DNA of 64,000 nt from Breviolum minutum Mf 1.05b.01 (Eukaryota; Sar; Dinophyceae; Suessiales; Symbiodiniaceae), in contig DF240038.1 of NCBI GenBank assembly GCA_000507305.1, forward strand, positions 102,265 through 166,264, given 5' to 3'. Shown piece by piece: positions 32,625-43,647 of the stretch. The notes beneath the pieces were generated by a model, which was given only the letters and a program-made list of their open reading frames with translations, was not told the DNA's origin and searched no databases. Both the position numbers and the translations under genes were made by a program. Within the stretch, counting starts at the first letter, position 1. Each line of letters opens with the position of its first letter.

Positions 32625-33290
32625 TAGACATCCAAAATCCTCCAACTACCTTGTGAATATACAGGTGTTTTAGAACCCCTAAAAGCCGAGCCTCAGGACA
32701 TGTTTGGGGGTTCAAACACCTACTGAATAGGTAATTGGATGTCTACTTGGAGGATCATCCCATGGCTATAAGTGGTTAATATCCATCGCGATCGTAAGTC
32801 CCTTAAGGATAGCGTATCTTATAAATGGCTTGGTTTACCCCCTTAACAAACCACGCATCCTAGGTGGGGGCCCATCCTCCACACCGACTCATAATGGAAG
32901 TCAACTTATGATCAAACAAAATGCATCCCGGAAAGAATTTCACAAGGTGTGGCCCCGGATCCAGTTCAAAATGGGGGACAACCCCACATACAAATTTGTA
33001 AGACCATTTTTATAAGGATTATAACTCCATCCAGAGCCATTTGAAGCCCACCTTTCATCTCTTTTTTCAACCAGGATGTTTTCCCCTTTTGACACACAGG
33101 TCAGCCAAACACCTGAGCAATATTAAAAACCGCTTCTGAGATTCGATTATACTGCTTGGTTTATAGATTTTAAAGGGATCCTTATATCTCTATACAACTG
33201 CAGGTAGTATGTCATTCCCCCTATACTACCAACAAATTTCACCTGCAGGTTTTGACTGCTCACTGCTCACCTGGAAAATTTGGCAGATGC
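32625..33290. other. repeat relics, no gene
   Basis: Holds a G-like pair (TAGACATCCAAAATCC at 32624; AATTGGATGTCTA at 32731), a half C element (CTTGGAGGATCATCCCATGG at 32743) and F-like pieces to 33050. Confidence 0.45.
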
Positions 33291-33420
33291 CGCTAGGGTC
33301 GGAAGATTGGCATCTTCATGCATGGCAATGAGCTGCAAATCACCCGACCTAAGGGGAAATAGATGCGAATCCAACCAAAGCGGAGGCGACATAGGTGGCA
33401 AAAAATGAAGGTTTTTGAAA

Positions 33421-33570
33421 AATGAGCCACAAAAAAAAACAACGGCCTTACTTTCGATTCAAATCCTGGTTGTTTCATAGGTATCCTTGAAATGTTTTTA
33501 TTGTACTCCGCAAATAACTGCGTAGTATAATTATCCCCTATATACCCTACCAGTTTCTTGCATTGCTCAA
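33421..33570 (+). repeat. foldback element, family J
   Basis: TGAGCCACAAAAAAAAACAA on the left, core CATAGGTATCCTTGAAATG, and CTTGCATTGCTCA on the right. Confidence 0.75.
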
Positions 33571-33713
33571 CCAAGAAAACAAGCCCTAATAATCAGCGAT
33601 TGGACTCCTCCAAAATAGCAGGGTTCTGTCTGGAATCTCTAGTCACCACCATTCACTTGAGATCTCGGCTGATTCTTAGGATTTTAGGACTAAAATGGTT
33701 GAGCACTTAAGTA

Positions 33714-33840
33714 CCCATCACGGATCCATAAAACTACTTCTATATTTATTATATACCTATTAATTGATCCCATCAAAATCAACCATTCATGTTATAGGTA
33801 AAGGTACATAATATATAGTATTAATGGTCCCATGGATCAG
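33714..33840 (+). repeat. foldback element, family K, TA-rich centre
   Basis: CCATCACGGATCCATAAAAC to GGTCCCATGGATCAG, with AAAATCAACCATTCATG in the middle. Confidence 0.6.
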
Positions 33841-34117
33841 TCATGGCTTATAGGAGATACATCATCTCAAAAATCATGTTTGATTTATCAATTGTGGTGG
33901 ACAGCAAACACAGATTAATACCAAAAACACCCCTCCAACTGATAAACCGTATAGGTGGCCTTATAAATTTGTGCCTTGTTTCTTGGGGGGGAGGGGGTGG
34001 CAATGTGGGGGGTACCCTTAAATTCCCATGAAACCAAATATAGACCAATCTACCCCCAAACTACTCACCTCCAACAAGACCTGTATGTTCACATTTTCAG
34101 TTGCCTTATTAATCCCT

Positions 34118-34210
34118 AGACATCCAGTCCCACCTACTGAGCAAATATGACTTGACCCCCAAAAGTATAACCAAAACGCCGTTCACCTCAGGAGGTATTC
34201 GCCTATAGGG
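34118..34210 (+). repeat. foldback element, family G
   Basis: CTAGACATCCAGTCCCACCT to CCTCAGGAGGTATTCGCC, the long-right-arm version of G. Confidence 0.65.
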
Positions 34211-34422
34211 AACATCTTTTCTTCGATTTTTTAATTTCTAATAGTGCACCTTTTGGAAGACCATACACCCAAGACGATTAACGGCTGGAACCTGAGAATA
34301 CGGGCCCCCGGGTGTAGTGGAAAATCATCTAAACCAAACAACCATCATGACTTCAGGTTCGCTTCGTGAATCTTCGGAGGTGTTTTTAAAAGCCGCCAAA
34401 GAATCCACCTTTCAAGGAACTA

Positions 34423-34555
34423 CTTGGAGGATCATCCCAGTTAGCAAGTGGTTGATAACCATGGTTAGTAAGTCCCCTAGGTAGGGTTAGTCTGGTTATA
34501 TCTGGTTTGTAACCCCCTTAACCAACCACTTACTAAGTGGGATGATTCCTCCAAG
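34423..34555 (+). mobile_element. foldback element, family C, TA flanked
   Basis: CTTGGAGGATCATCCCAGTT is mirrored by GTGGGATGATTCCTCCAAG. TA lies at 34421-34422 and 34556-34557. The right TA is shared with the next element. Confidence 0.9.
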
Positions 34556-34557
34556 TA

Positions 34558-34650
34558 CCCTCCCTGAAACTAACAGTTAGGCCATCTCAAAAGGAGATGT
34601 TTCATCTTCCAAACATCCATGTTCAGGGGATATGTTAGTTTCAGGGAGGG
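34558..34650 (+). repeat. foldback element, family E, abutting family C
   Basis: CCCTCCCTGAAACTAACAGT is mirrored by ATGTTAGTTTCAGGGAGGG. It starts directly after the TA that closes the family C element. One of the two probably inserted at the other's TA. Confidence 0.9.
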
Positions 34651-34654
34651 TGTT

Positions 34655-35050
34655 CTTTACATCTTTCATGTGGGGATTAAGGCTTTTATGGGGATTCTTA
34701 AGGTGAGGAAGGGGGCATATCCATGAATGGTCAAAACCCTACACCCACCGCAATTCAAAATGGAACCTGAAGTAAAGTCCTTGGAAATGGAAAGTCCTTT
34801 AACCGAAACAATTGTGTCTCAAAATAGGGCCGTGCCCGTGGAGTTAGAGCTCCTGTTTTACAAATACAGTATGATATAATCATAACCCCAGCTTTCCCTT
34901 TATTTTCTGCCCCATGTCACTCCAAATTAAAAGTGCATCCAAGGTCCATTATTTTCAGGTAGGAACTGGGTACTTCATCAATCATTCAGTAACCCCTTTT
35001 TGAAATGTGCTACAATCAAAAGTTCTTGAATAAGCTAGTTGTTCATTGTA
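34655..35050. other. no gene seen
   Basis: Unrecognised sequence. Confidence 0.4.
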
Positions 35051-35081
35051 AAAAAAAGGAATCAACTGTTCCATGTTAAAC

Positions 35082-35255
35082 TATAGTTGGTGGTTTGAAC
35101 CCATTTGAAAAATATGCTTGTCAAATTGGATTCGGGGTGAACATATTTCTTTTTGAAACCACTAGCTAGTTCCATTATACTGGTTGCTCAATGAGGATCC
35201 TTATAACGGCTTGTTAAAATCGCTATATAGCTGGGTAGAATATTCCCCTAGAAAA
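35082..35255 (+). mobile_element. compound A + J insertion inside an E-like sequence
   Basis: Family A (ATAGTTGGTGGTTTGAACCC to TTGAAACCACTAGCTAG, 35083-35170) is followed directly by a J half (AATGAGGATCCTTATAACGG). The string GAATCAACTGTTCCATGT occurs on both outer sides, at about 35059-35076 and 35261-35278. The right outer sequence goes on as AACTTCGGGGGTGTAA, a family E end. Confidence 0.65.
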
Positions 35256-35867
35256 ACAAAGAATCAACTGTTCCATGTAGAACTTCGGGGGTGTAATCTT
35301 CCCTTGATCCTCCCCGTTAGCAAGTCATTAATAATCTTGCATATTGTAGTTAGTTGTTGTCCCCTAAGGTTCTTGATCATCCCTTCCAAATAGCCTAAAT
35401 GGGTGTGATCCTAACCACTTACGTCCGTCCTGGGAGCCCATCCTTCAAGTAGCAGCTTCAAGCTCACAAACTCCAAACTCCAATGGAGTTTAAATGGGGT
35501 ATATTGGGGGTTTATCATCCCACTTACTAACCTGTGATCCTAACTTCCAACGGCACATCCAAGTATTAGGATTATAGTATACCCAATGCAGCTACAAAAA
35601 GGGATTTTGTGATAAGCCAATATAAGGATCCCTATGAACCAACCAGGATTCAATGGAATGTCACTGGTGGGTTTTGATCCCCCTGTGTTTTCCTAGAAAA
35701 AAAATCCCCCCCCTCAGATCTCTTTAGGTCACCCCAGCATGCTGGGCAACTCCATCACCATCTGCCCCTGCGAAAGTTGCCGCCGTTGGAAGCGGCAACA
35801 AAACCACGAAAAAAATAGGCTTTTCAGATGTGAATGATGCGGGTTTTTTATTGGGTGCTTCAAATTG

Positions 35868-35985
35868 ACTATTGGTGGTGGTTGAACCATTCCATCTAAA
35901 AAATATTTTATATGATTATATAAAGTTCAATTGGACATCTTCCATAATTAGAGGTGAACCTAAACAATCTCCGAAATCACCACGG
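35868..35985 (+). repeat. foldback element, family A, diverged
   Basis: ACTATTGGTGGTGGTTGAACC to CTCCGAAATCACCACGGAG, with GTTCAATTGGACATCTTCC inside. Confidence 0.6.
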
Positions 35986-36131
35986 AGTAGTGAGTGCTTC
36001 AACTTAAAGTTAAAAAGTCAGCTGCATCTTTGGAAAGTCACCGACTCCGGAAACCTTCGGAAGCTCATCAACGATAAAACCGCATGAGAACAGACAAAAG
36101 CAGGCGCGAAAACAATCAAAAAGTGGACAAC

Positions 36132-36258
36132 ACGGTTGATGGTTCAGAAATCCCAAGGCCAAACCACCTGGGATGGTACTAAAAACCCTCTAAATAAAGG
36201 GGATAAACCGACTACCTATGAATTAACTGCTGAATCGCCGGATTTCGAACGAACCATC
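36132..36258 (+). repeat. foldback element, family B, diverged
   Basis: CGGTTGATGGTTCAGAAATC, then ACCACCTGGGATGG, and GGATTTCGAACGAACCATCC on the right. Confidence 0.7.
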
Positions 36259-36572
36259 CTGCAAGCTAAACGGACCTGTTTTCAATGCACCAAGGCCTGG
36301 GGTCCGTTGGTCCGTTTTGGTGGGATCCTAACGGCGACCAGGTAGCCTTGATAGGATTGGGAATCCCAAAAACCTTCATATCCTCCATGGATTCCTGGCC
36401 AAATGGAATAATATTTCACTAACCGCGGTCTGCCGTGAAATAAGGGGTCCCATTTCCCTTCCAAAACGCTACCTTTTGGGGGCCCAGGTCGTGTGAGGTT
36501 GCTATAATTTGACCAGATGGATCATCATGTTTAGTCGATTTTTTATTGGTAAAATGTAGGTAAACAAAAACG

Positions 36573-36652
36573 CAGCTCTTGAGGTATGACTGCATGGACC
36601 CCCAAAAACATACCAATCCAACACCTCCTGAGGTTCGGTATGACTGGATGTC
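36573..36652 (+). repeat. foldback element, family G
   Basis: TTGAGGTATGACTGCATGG to TTCGGTATGACTGGATGTC, with CCCAAAAACATACCAATCC in the middle. Confidence 0.65.
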
Positions 36653-36893
36653 GACCCGGGTCCTGAGGTGAACGGTGTTTTATTGGTATATATTTCTTGG
36701 GGGTCAAAGATGTATCTGCTCCGTGGTGTTTATAGGGAGCACGAGACAGGACAGGCCCATCCATGCCCATGCCAACCCAAAAAATATCTTGCCTCCCAAA
36801 ACGACCCCGTGGAACTGAACGTCACGGTAGCATCACCGGCAGCTTTCAAAGAAGCGGCTTGGGTGATCATGTACCTGATCACTGATCACCCTA

Positions 36894-37044
36894 CTTGGAG
36901 GATCATTCCATGACTTGTAAGGATAGTTAGCAACCATGGTTAATAAATCCCCTCACTTCGGTTATTCCCTTTCCAAAATGGCCTTCTCATGGCTTATAAA
37001 TGGGGGTGTTCCTAACCACTTACTAACTTGGAGGATGCTCCAAG
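36894..37044 (+). repeat. foldback element, family C, TA flanked
   Basis: CTTGGAGGATCATTCCATGA is mirrored by CTTGGAGGATGCTCCAAG. TA lies at 36892-36893 and 37045-37046. Confidence 0.8.
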
Positions 37045-37158
37045 TATACATCCAAACTCCGAGACTGAGAAGGCGTCATTTGGACCACCAAACCTCAGGA
37101 GGTGTCTGGATGTCTAGGGTTTGTGAATCAACAGGAGGAAATAAGTTACATTAAGTTA

Positions 37159-37228
37159 CCCTCCCTGAAACTAAGAGCTACAGCACCTGAAAATGGATGG
37201 TTGGAAGACTGTTCAGTTTCAGGGAGGG
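37159..37228 (+). repeat. short family E element
   Basis: CCCTCCCTGAAACTAAGAGC is mirrored by TTCAGTTTCAGGGAGGG. It is only 70 bp and so internally deleted. AAAATGGATGGTTGGAAGAC, the E core, is intact. Confidence 0.85.
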
Positions 37229-37310
37229 CATGTTTTTAGGATCTACCCTTGCTCCCAGAATCATGGTTCAGTAAAATTGTGCGTACCTCCAATACCCTAA
37301 CTCTAACAAT

Positions 37311-37371
37311 TCAATCACCTTCTGAGGATGGTGATGGAACCTAAATATTATCCTGAGAAGGTGATTGGACA
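37311..37371 (+). repeat. family M element, short
   Basis: TCAATCACCTTCTGAGGATG and TATCCTGAGAAGGTGATTGG are inverted. Confidence 0.75.
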
Positions 37372-37399
37372 CCCCTTGCTCATCATCTGAGAATATGAC

Positions 37400-38620
37400 T
37401 GGATGCCTAGGGATAGTAGTCACCTTTCAAATCCCCAGCGATTTTCCATTTCCATGATGAACAAGCATGGGAGAAAGACTGGTTGGTCCTTCAGTCCTCA
37501 CTTAACAGATCATATGCTCGTCAAATAGGTGGTCAGGGATAAAAATGAAACCACCATGTAGGGATCGACTGGTATAAAGGGGTGTATATAATCCAAGATT
37601 CCCTCTGAGACTGTAAATATATATATATATATATTTCCAGTGAATTTATACCGCAATTGTAAGGAACTGCACCAAAATCCCACAGGTTCCCATCAAAATC
37701 ATCCATGTTCACTTAGGTTAGGCGGAAAACATCGGTGACCCCCAACTCCCCACATCAGGGCACTGGATCACAGTGGGAGTGCTTGGTTGTCGTGTGCTAC
37801 GTAATGTGGCGCTCCAACGGCCATCACTGCCCTGAGGCCGTCAGGAAAAATGGATCGATTGCTACACCCAAAATTTCACGTATAGCTACCATGATGGGAG
37901 TGGAGTTATGGGACCCCAAGAAATGGCCGGAAATAAATGGGTAACTGGGGTTATAACTACCCTACTTGTATAGGCGTATCTATGTGAAAGTGCGCAGATA
38001 CCAAAATGATATCTATGTCAAATTTCACGGGGGTACTATAACCAACATCCTTACTAAGAACATCTGGAATTGTCTCTCCCTCATGGATTCCAAACAACTA
38101 CAACCAAGGTAACCTAGAGATGGGTTTGATTGAAGCAATTTGTAGATTGATTTTTTCCAGACAAAAATGCTCACGTCTTTTTGAGAGGGTTCACCTTTGA
38201 GTTTGGGAGAAAAAACAACCCATCCTATAATCTCTTTTGGGGGTCTGACTCCGCGTTTGGCAGTCGAAACGCCGATCCTCACACAGTATGACTTCAATCA
38301 CAGACTTGGACATAAAAACATCACTTGTTTTTGTTTGGTTTCGATCAGGTACTACCAGGTACATGAAGTAGAAAATTGCTGGGGGAACCCACTGAGGAAG
38401 GTTGTTTTGCTTTTAATAGTAGATGGACCTCTGGGCTTATAGATTTCTTTACTGTCTACATCTAAAATACTAGAAATATGATATTTCTTCTTCTATGTCC
38501 CTTTGCTTGACCATCTCCTAAAGGTACCCAACAAGTTGATTGAAAGTCAGCTTTACCAACGACTCTATCGTTGATAAAAAGGGGCCTTGTGAATAGTCTT
38601 CAATAAAAGATATCTTCAAA
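37400..38620. other. gene-poor stretch
   Basis: A family A right-end relic (GAAACCACCATGTAGG) lies at 37548, a (TA)n run at 37617-37633, and F-like TTATAAC blocks near 37925-37975. Frames at 37735-37944 (+) and 38025-38297 (-) are not convincing. Confidence 0.4.
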
Positions 38621-38631
38621 AAAATATATCT

Positions 38632-38734
38632 TCCAGGTGATTCAAAGTGACCTTTTCATCCCCTAGTTGGAGGTCACTTAACCCCATAAAAGGGTCACTT
38701 AACCATCCCAAAAAGGTCACTTTGAATCACCAGG
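38632..38734 (+). repeat. foldback element, family I
   Basis: CCAGGTGATTCAAAGTGACC is mirrored by AAGGTCACTTTGAATCACCAGG. Similar sequence (TTCAARAAAATA) lies just outside both ends, a possible target duplication. Confidence 0.92.
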
Positions 38735-38861
38735 TTCAAGAAAATACACATATACACACTCCGAAGCCGCCTGCGTTGGTGCATCCATAGCCAAAAACCT
38801 GAGTTTTTTTGAAAAAGAAACCATGGAAAAACACAGTCGCATCATATTTGATCAAACATAT

Positions 38862-38967
38862 ATGGGTGTTTCCAAAAATAGGGGATACCCCAAAATGGAT
38901 GGTTTATAATGGAAAACCCTATTAAAATGGATGATTTGGGGGTACCCCTATTTTCGGAAACATCCAG
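38862..38967 (+). repeat. foldback element, family H, copy 2
   Basis: GGGTGTTTCCAAAAATAGGGG is mirrored by CCCCTATTTTCGGAAACATCC. The centre is nearly identical to the copy at 25645. Confidence 0.92.
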
Positions 38968-39278
38968 AGGAATCAAAACAATGTCAAGCACTGGGTTCAC
39001 CAAGAGTTTCAGGGACCTAAAATGGAGGTACTGTAGAGACTGTTTGAACACATTCCAGAGATTTCCTTCTCGCGGGCCGCTAGCTACCTACATCTCATCA
39101 ACAACAATGGTGTTTCCCATAAGATTCATGCATGGTGTGCTTACAAAACCCGCATTTACCAACAAACTAATCAACCAAATGAATGTAAATAAAATGAGTA
39201 GAACATGGCTCGGAGTAAATATATACCATAAGTACATTGATGCCATGGGTTCAATAACACCTAACTTGATCTCCCACT

Positions 39279-39430
39279 TGTTGGACCCCTACCAGTTATA
39301 AGTGGAGTCATAAGCCCTACAAGTAGGGTTATCACCTCACTTCCGCATTCATTTCTGGCCATTTATATCATTTATAATAGTGATTACAACTCCACTTAAT
39401 TATAACTGGATCGGGGGTCCACCTTGTACA
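39279..39430 (+). repeat. foldback element, family F, near complete
   Basis: TTGGACCCCTACCAGTTATA is mirrored by TATAACTGGATCGGGGGTCC + ACC. At about 150 bp this is a useful full-length reference for the family. Confidence 0.85.
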
Positions 39431-39607
39431 ACAACTTTCCTGCCGAAGTTCATGGGGAACAAAAAAATTCGCGTCCGATCCCCATCCCTCTCCACGACGG
39501 ATTTTGTTGAGACACTCTCCACTGGGCGAATAAGCGCGTCCCGCGCAAGCCGAGGCTGACTGGAGGAGAGAGAGGCAGTGGGCATTTTTTTGCAGTACAT
39601 CATTGGT

Positions 39608-39649
39608 TGGTGGTTGAACCAACCCATTTGAAAAATATTAGTGAAATTG
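39608..39649 (+). repeat. left part of a family A element split by the retrotransposon
   Basis: GGTTGGTGGTTGAACCAACCC through AATATTAGTGAAATTG. The element resumes at 49512. The last 19 bases are the target duplication. Confidence 0.9.
39631..39649 (+). repeat. 19-bp target-site duplication, left copy
   Basis: AAAAATATTAGTGAAATTG, identical to 49512-49530. The base before (G) and the base after (T) differ from those at the other copy (T and G), which fixes the limits. Confidence 0.93.
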
Positions 39650-39785
39650 TTAACTCACCGCAGAAAAGAGTCCGTCTCTCTGCTCCCAGCCTCCTTCCGA
39701 GTACTAGGACAACTTGTGAAACTACACTGAGGATGTGACCAAAAAAGAGGATTGAATTCGGGGTAAAAGGACAGACCGGACAAGA

Positions 39786-41270
39786 CTACACACAGAAATT
39801 GATGGCCCAAGAAGAAAGCGATTGGGATCTATTTCGAGAATCGATTGCAAGATGTTTGAGGGCGTTGATATTACATAAAAACCAAGCTCCTTTGATAACC
39901 CCAGCAGGAAGTGTCTTCCCTCGGCTTTTTGCACTGGATGCAAGAGTTCCTGGGACCAACACACCATGATTTAGCATATCAGGCTGACATGCTTGGCTTA
40001 CAACCTTCCGAATGAGGGAAGCGTATGTCGATGGCATAGCTTGGGTGTTTGGAAAGCGAATGCCCGAATACCAAGCATGGTATGCTAGCTCGATAAACGC
40101 AGACTGGTGTTTATCATCAAGAGACCATTTAAGGTTAGCAAGAAAATCAACGACTGAATGCCACTGTTCACTACTAATTTTTGCGTAAGTCATCAAATCA
40201 ACCGTGGTATCAAAAGATGACATCCACACAAAAGAATCAATTGGTTGATGCCATTCCCATTTCGGAAAACACTGTGAAAACATGTCAATAGGATGCGTCA
40301 CCGTAAGAAGTGTGGGGTCGTTACTGGGCTTGCCTTTTGAAACATAAGCCTTCTGTGACTTGGTTTCACAAGAGTCAGTTGAAGTTTCACCAATGGTAGC
40401 ACTTACAAAAGCAAGCCACTGTTGCCATTTTTGAATATCAAAAGTTCTCTGATCAAAAGAATGATTTGAAGAAAGTTTTTGGTTATTCATGGCGTCTTTT
40501 GCAGCTTTGTCAGCTATCCTATTCAAGTGAATATCAATCAAAGTGGTATTGTGATCATGTGCCTCTTGCAAAGTAATTTCATTTAAAAGCTTATGTTCAA
40601 GAACATGGGCCGGAATCCACCTAACGGTAAGTGGGGTTTCAGCAAAAGCCTGACGCAACAAAATAAGGTTTAGAAGTGCATTCCACCATTCCGAGAGAGC
40701 CCAATCATTAGGAACAAACTTATGTTTTATCAAGAAATTGACCTGTGTGACAAGGGACTGGCAATCGGTACAACAGGTCAAAGGACAGTGCGAGATTGCA
40801 AAGGCGTAGTACAAGGCCCATAACTCACACGCATATGAGGAAAGGGCCCAATGCCTTACAGGGCCTTGTGCAATAATTTGACCATCCTGGTTGATTACCG
40901 AAAAGCCACCGACAGCATACCAAAAGGTATTTTGAAGGTCACAGCTGCCATCGGTCCACAAGGAAACATTCTGATGAAATACATTGTTGTCCCACTGAGT
41001 AATGGGTACATGAGAAGGTGAAGAATTTCTCAACCTAGATTGGACTTGAGTGAAATCAACTTCAACGATTCCGAAGGCCGAAAAATTTGGGCCATGGTGT
41101 GAAGGAAGCTGAGGTTTCTTTTCAAGACAGGGAAACATAGTGCAATGCACAGCCAAGTGTTCGAAGGTCTCTTTAACATTGCCACAATATCTGCATTTGT
41201 GGCTGTAGGTTCGTATGTTTATAGGGCGTTTGTTCGCACAGACTGTTTCCACACATAGTTGCATGAAAGT
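39786..41270 (-). pseudogene. retrotransposon zinc knuckle, RNase H and unknown C-terminus
   Basis: Numbering is from 41552, although native sequence begins only near residue 95 after a +1 shift. A zinc-binding motif CRYCGNVKETFEHLAVHC lies at 120-137. The RNase H domain (about 195-355; 40970-40488) degrades RNA of the RNA-DNA hybrid and has all four acids: TDGS Asp201, CELWAL Glu243, CTDCQS Asp263 and NRIADKAAK Asp348, plus IPAH His316. After it come about 230 residues with no known fold (WEWHQPIDSFVWMSSFDTTV; FIELAYHAWYSGIRFPNTQA) ending in FCV and TAG. The last part is Ser/Lys/Gly-rich. The RNase H looks intact. Confidence 0.9.
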
Positions 41271-43647
41271 CCAAGATGCACTGGGAAGCGGAAATGTCCT
41301 TTCTTGCAGATCTACTTGCAAAATAATATGCCTTGTGTCTTGCAGCAATTTGGAGGATTGATTTGAGGTCTCTCCTCGAAAAGTCGAACCAAGACACCGG
41401 CTCACAATTCCACAGTGAAAACGAGAAAGGGCCACAAAGTTCGACATCAAGCGTATCACAAGCCTGCAAAAAATGTGACAACATACTATTTTTAGGCAAA
41501 ATGCTTGCTTCAAATAGTTGGACCCATTTTTCACGTTGGGGTGGGTCAGCACACTTCAAGTACGTGATGCAATCAAGAATGGAAGTGTAGGCACGGGCGA
41601 CAAAGGGGTCAACCCGATGAGGCTTGGAAAGAAGGGTTGTAAGAAAACCCTTGGATCTCCATTTCGGCCTGTTCTTCCAAAGGACACACGCAACCGAGTT
41701 GTGCAATGATCTTAGAACTTTTTTGGGGATACAATTGATTTGAGAGGCAAATGTGAATTGTGGAGTTATCTTTGTGCCAATCAGATGCTCAAGGATAGGT
41801 CTGGAACAAGGTAAGGCACGAATAAGCATCAAGTCACGGTGGATTTTCTCAGTTTTGGAATCCGGCCATTCAAAATTCAATTGTTCAGTAAGCTGAATTT
41901 TTGCACCAAGAACCTCAAGGTTAATCGTATGTTTCATTTGAGGCCACGCAAGTTGGACGATTTTTCGTGAAGCAGAGCTCGTTGCCCAAACTTGGCACTT
42001 GCCAGAATTTAACAATTGACCAACCAGAGCATCCCAAGATTCAGTTGCGACAACAGCCATTTTGAGAAATTCAAGGTGCGCAGCCTTTGCCCACAAGTAC
42101 GAATCATCTATGAAAACACTCGAATGGACATGGGGTATCCTGTCCATGTAAATGGCCCATACCGCCATATGCACGTTGATAGCCAGAAGAGACAAGGAAC
42201 ATCCTTGAATCAGTCCATTGGAAGCCGTCGTCGGGGTGGTGGCCACCCATTCTTTATATGCAAGGAACCGTTTCAGGCCAGTATACATCTGCAAGAAGAA
42301 TGTGACTAAACCCCCAGGGACCCCAAAGGCAACAAGGAGTGAAGAGGTTATTGAAGGTACCAACCTGTCAAAACATTTGCTCTTGTCCAATTTTAGGCCA
42401 ATTAAAGCTTCATTTTGGTTTTTGGCAAAATCGATATCAAGTTGGATCCTTGAAAATACTTCAGACATGTTTCTGCCTTTAATTCCACCAAGCAATTGTT
42501 TGGGCATGACAGTGTTTTGCCACTCTTGCAATTGACGAAATCTGAGGCCAGTGTAGCTCACAACGAAAATGGACAGTAGGGAGATAATTCTTTTTTGTAA
42601 GGGCAAGTCGGGACCACCCTTGTCAAGCAAAACTTGTTTGACAAGGCCTAGGTTTGTGGGAAAAGCACGAATACCAGATTCAATCTCAATGAAGAAAGCT
42701 GCGATGGCATTAAAAACTGATAATGGTAAGGCTTTCACCTCAGTTGTTCGCCAACCGTCTAGTCCCGGCGCAGCGGAATTTCTGCGTTTGGCAGCAGTCA
42801 ACATAAGATCACGTCCTGTCAGCACAGGGAGTGCTGCAGGTCTATGCCTCTCACAAACATACGGCCACACCGTTGCAAGAATTTTTTNACCAACAAACAG
42901 GGACCTACTACTTTTTTTCAAGAAGAAGCTAGGTTGATCAATGTTTGCAGCAGTAAGTCTGGTTTCTTGGAGGCACAGTAAATCATCTTCCCAACATTTC
43001 CAATGGGGATGGGAATTCAGGGAGTTGATGTTTGCGGTGACGCAGCTCCACTGAGGCCCTTCACCAGGGAAACCTAATGATGCATCAAAATCAAAACAAG
43101 TCCATAAGCAATGACGAACTGGGACCAAAAAAGAACATGTGCCAGGTCTGTCAAGACACTCAAGGAAAACGAAGAAGTGCACCAACGGATTCAGGCAACT
43201 CGCATCGAAGGCCAGGTTCGCAGTAACAGAGGTCACAAGGACATGTCCTTCCCCTGGTATCAAAGCGAGTTGCCTGAAAGCCTGAGTGTCACAAAAAGCA
43301 TGCAAAAAATGACAAAAGCCCATATTAGGCTCGAGAAACTGCTCATAACGAAAATGCAAAGCCACCCAGAGGCAGCTACCACATACAAAGTAAAGAGAAG
43401 GCAGAAGCAAACGATGGGGCTCTGCCATTTGCGAACCAAACAAGCTCAGGCACACAGCGGCTCTAATCCAGCAAAAGAGAGTAGTGCACGAACTTGTCAT
43501 GGATTTTTCGAATATTTTCTCAAACGTTCCTGGTACAAACGAATTCCACATTTGCGAAGGCATACAAATCTTGATGCTTAGAGTGTGGTTCCACTCAAGA
43601 TTGAAAGCTGTACAATCTATACTGCCAAAGTGCAAATGGACAGAATC
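41240..43647 (-). pseudogene. retrotransposon APE endonuclease (truncated) and reverse transcriptase
   Basis: The frame is continuous with the previous segment across one TGA. Numbering from 43635: residues 1-195 continue the hydrophobic region. Residues 198-249 begin an APE-type endonuclease (VTANINSLNSHP; DDLLCLQETRLT with the catalytic Glu). It breaks off at residue 250, whose codon contains the N at 42888, so about 170-200 residues including the GDxN and SDH motifs are absent. Residues 251-600 are a LINE reverse transcriptase: SAAPGLDGWR (288-296), motif A LKLDKSKCFD (Asp417), motif B GLIQGCSLS (474-482), motif C VFIDDSYLW (Asp510, Asp511) and motif D NSGKCQVWAT. It makes cDNA at the nicked target. 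The native frame appears to leave near 41,265 by a +1 shift; the open frame itself ends at 41173. Confidence 0.9.
42888..42888. other. N inside the endonuclease: probable collapsed gap
   Basis: A T-run, then N, marks the exact point where the endonuclease stops and pre-reverse-transcriptase sequence begins. Several hundred bases of expected sequence are missing. Confidence 0.75.
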
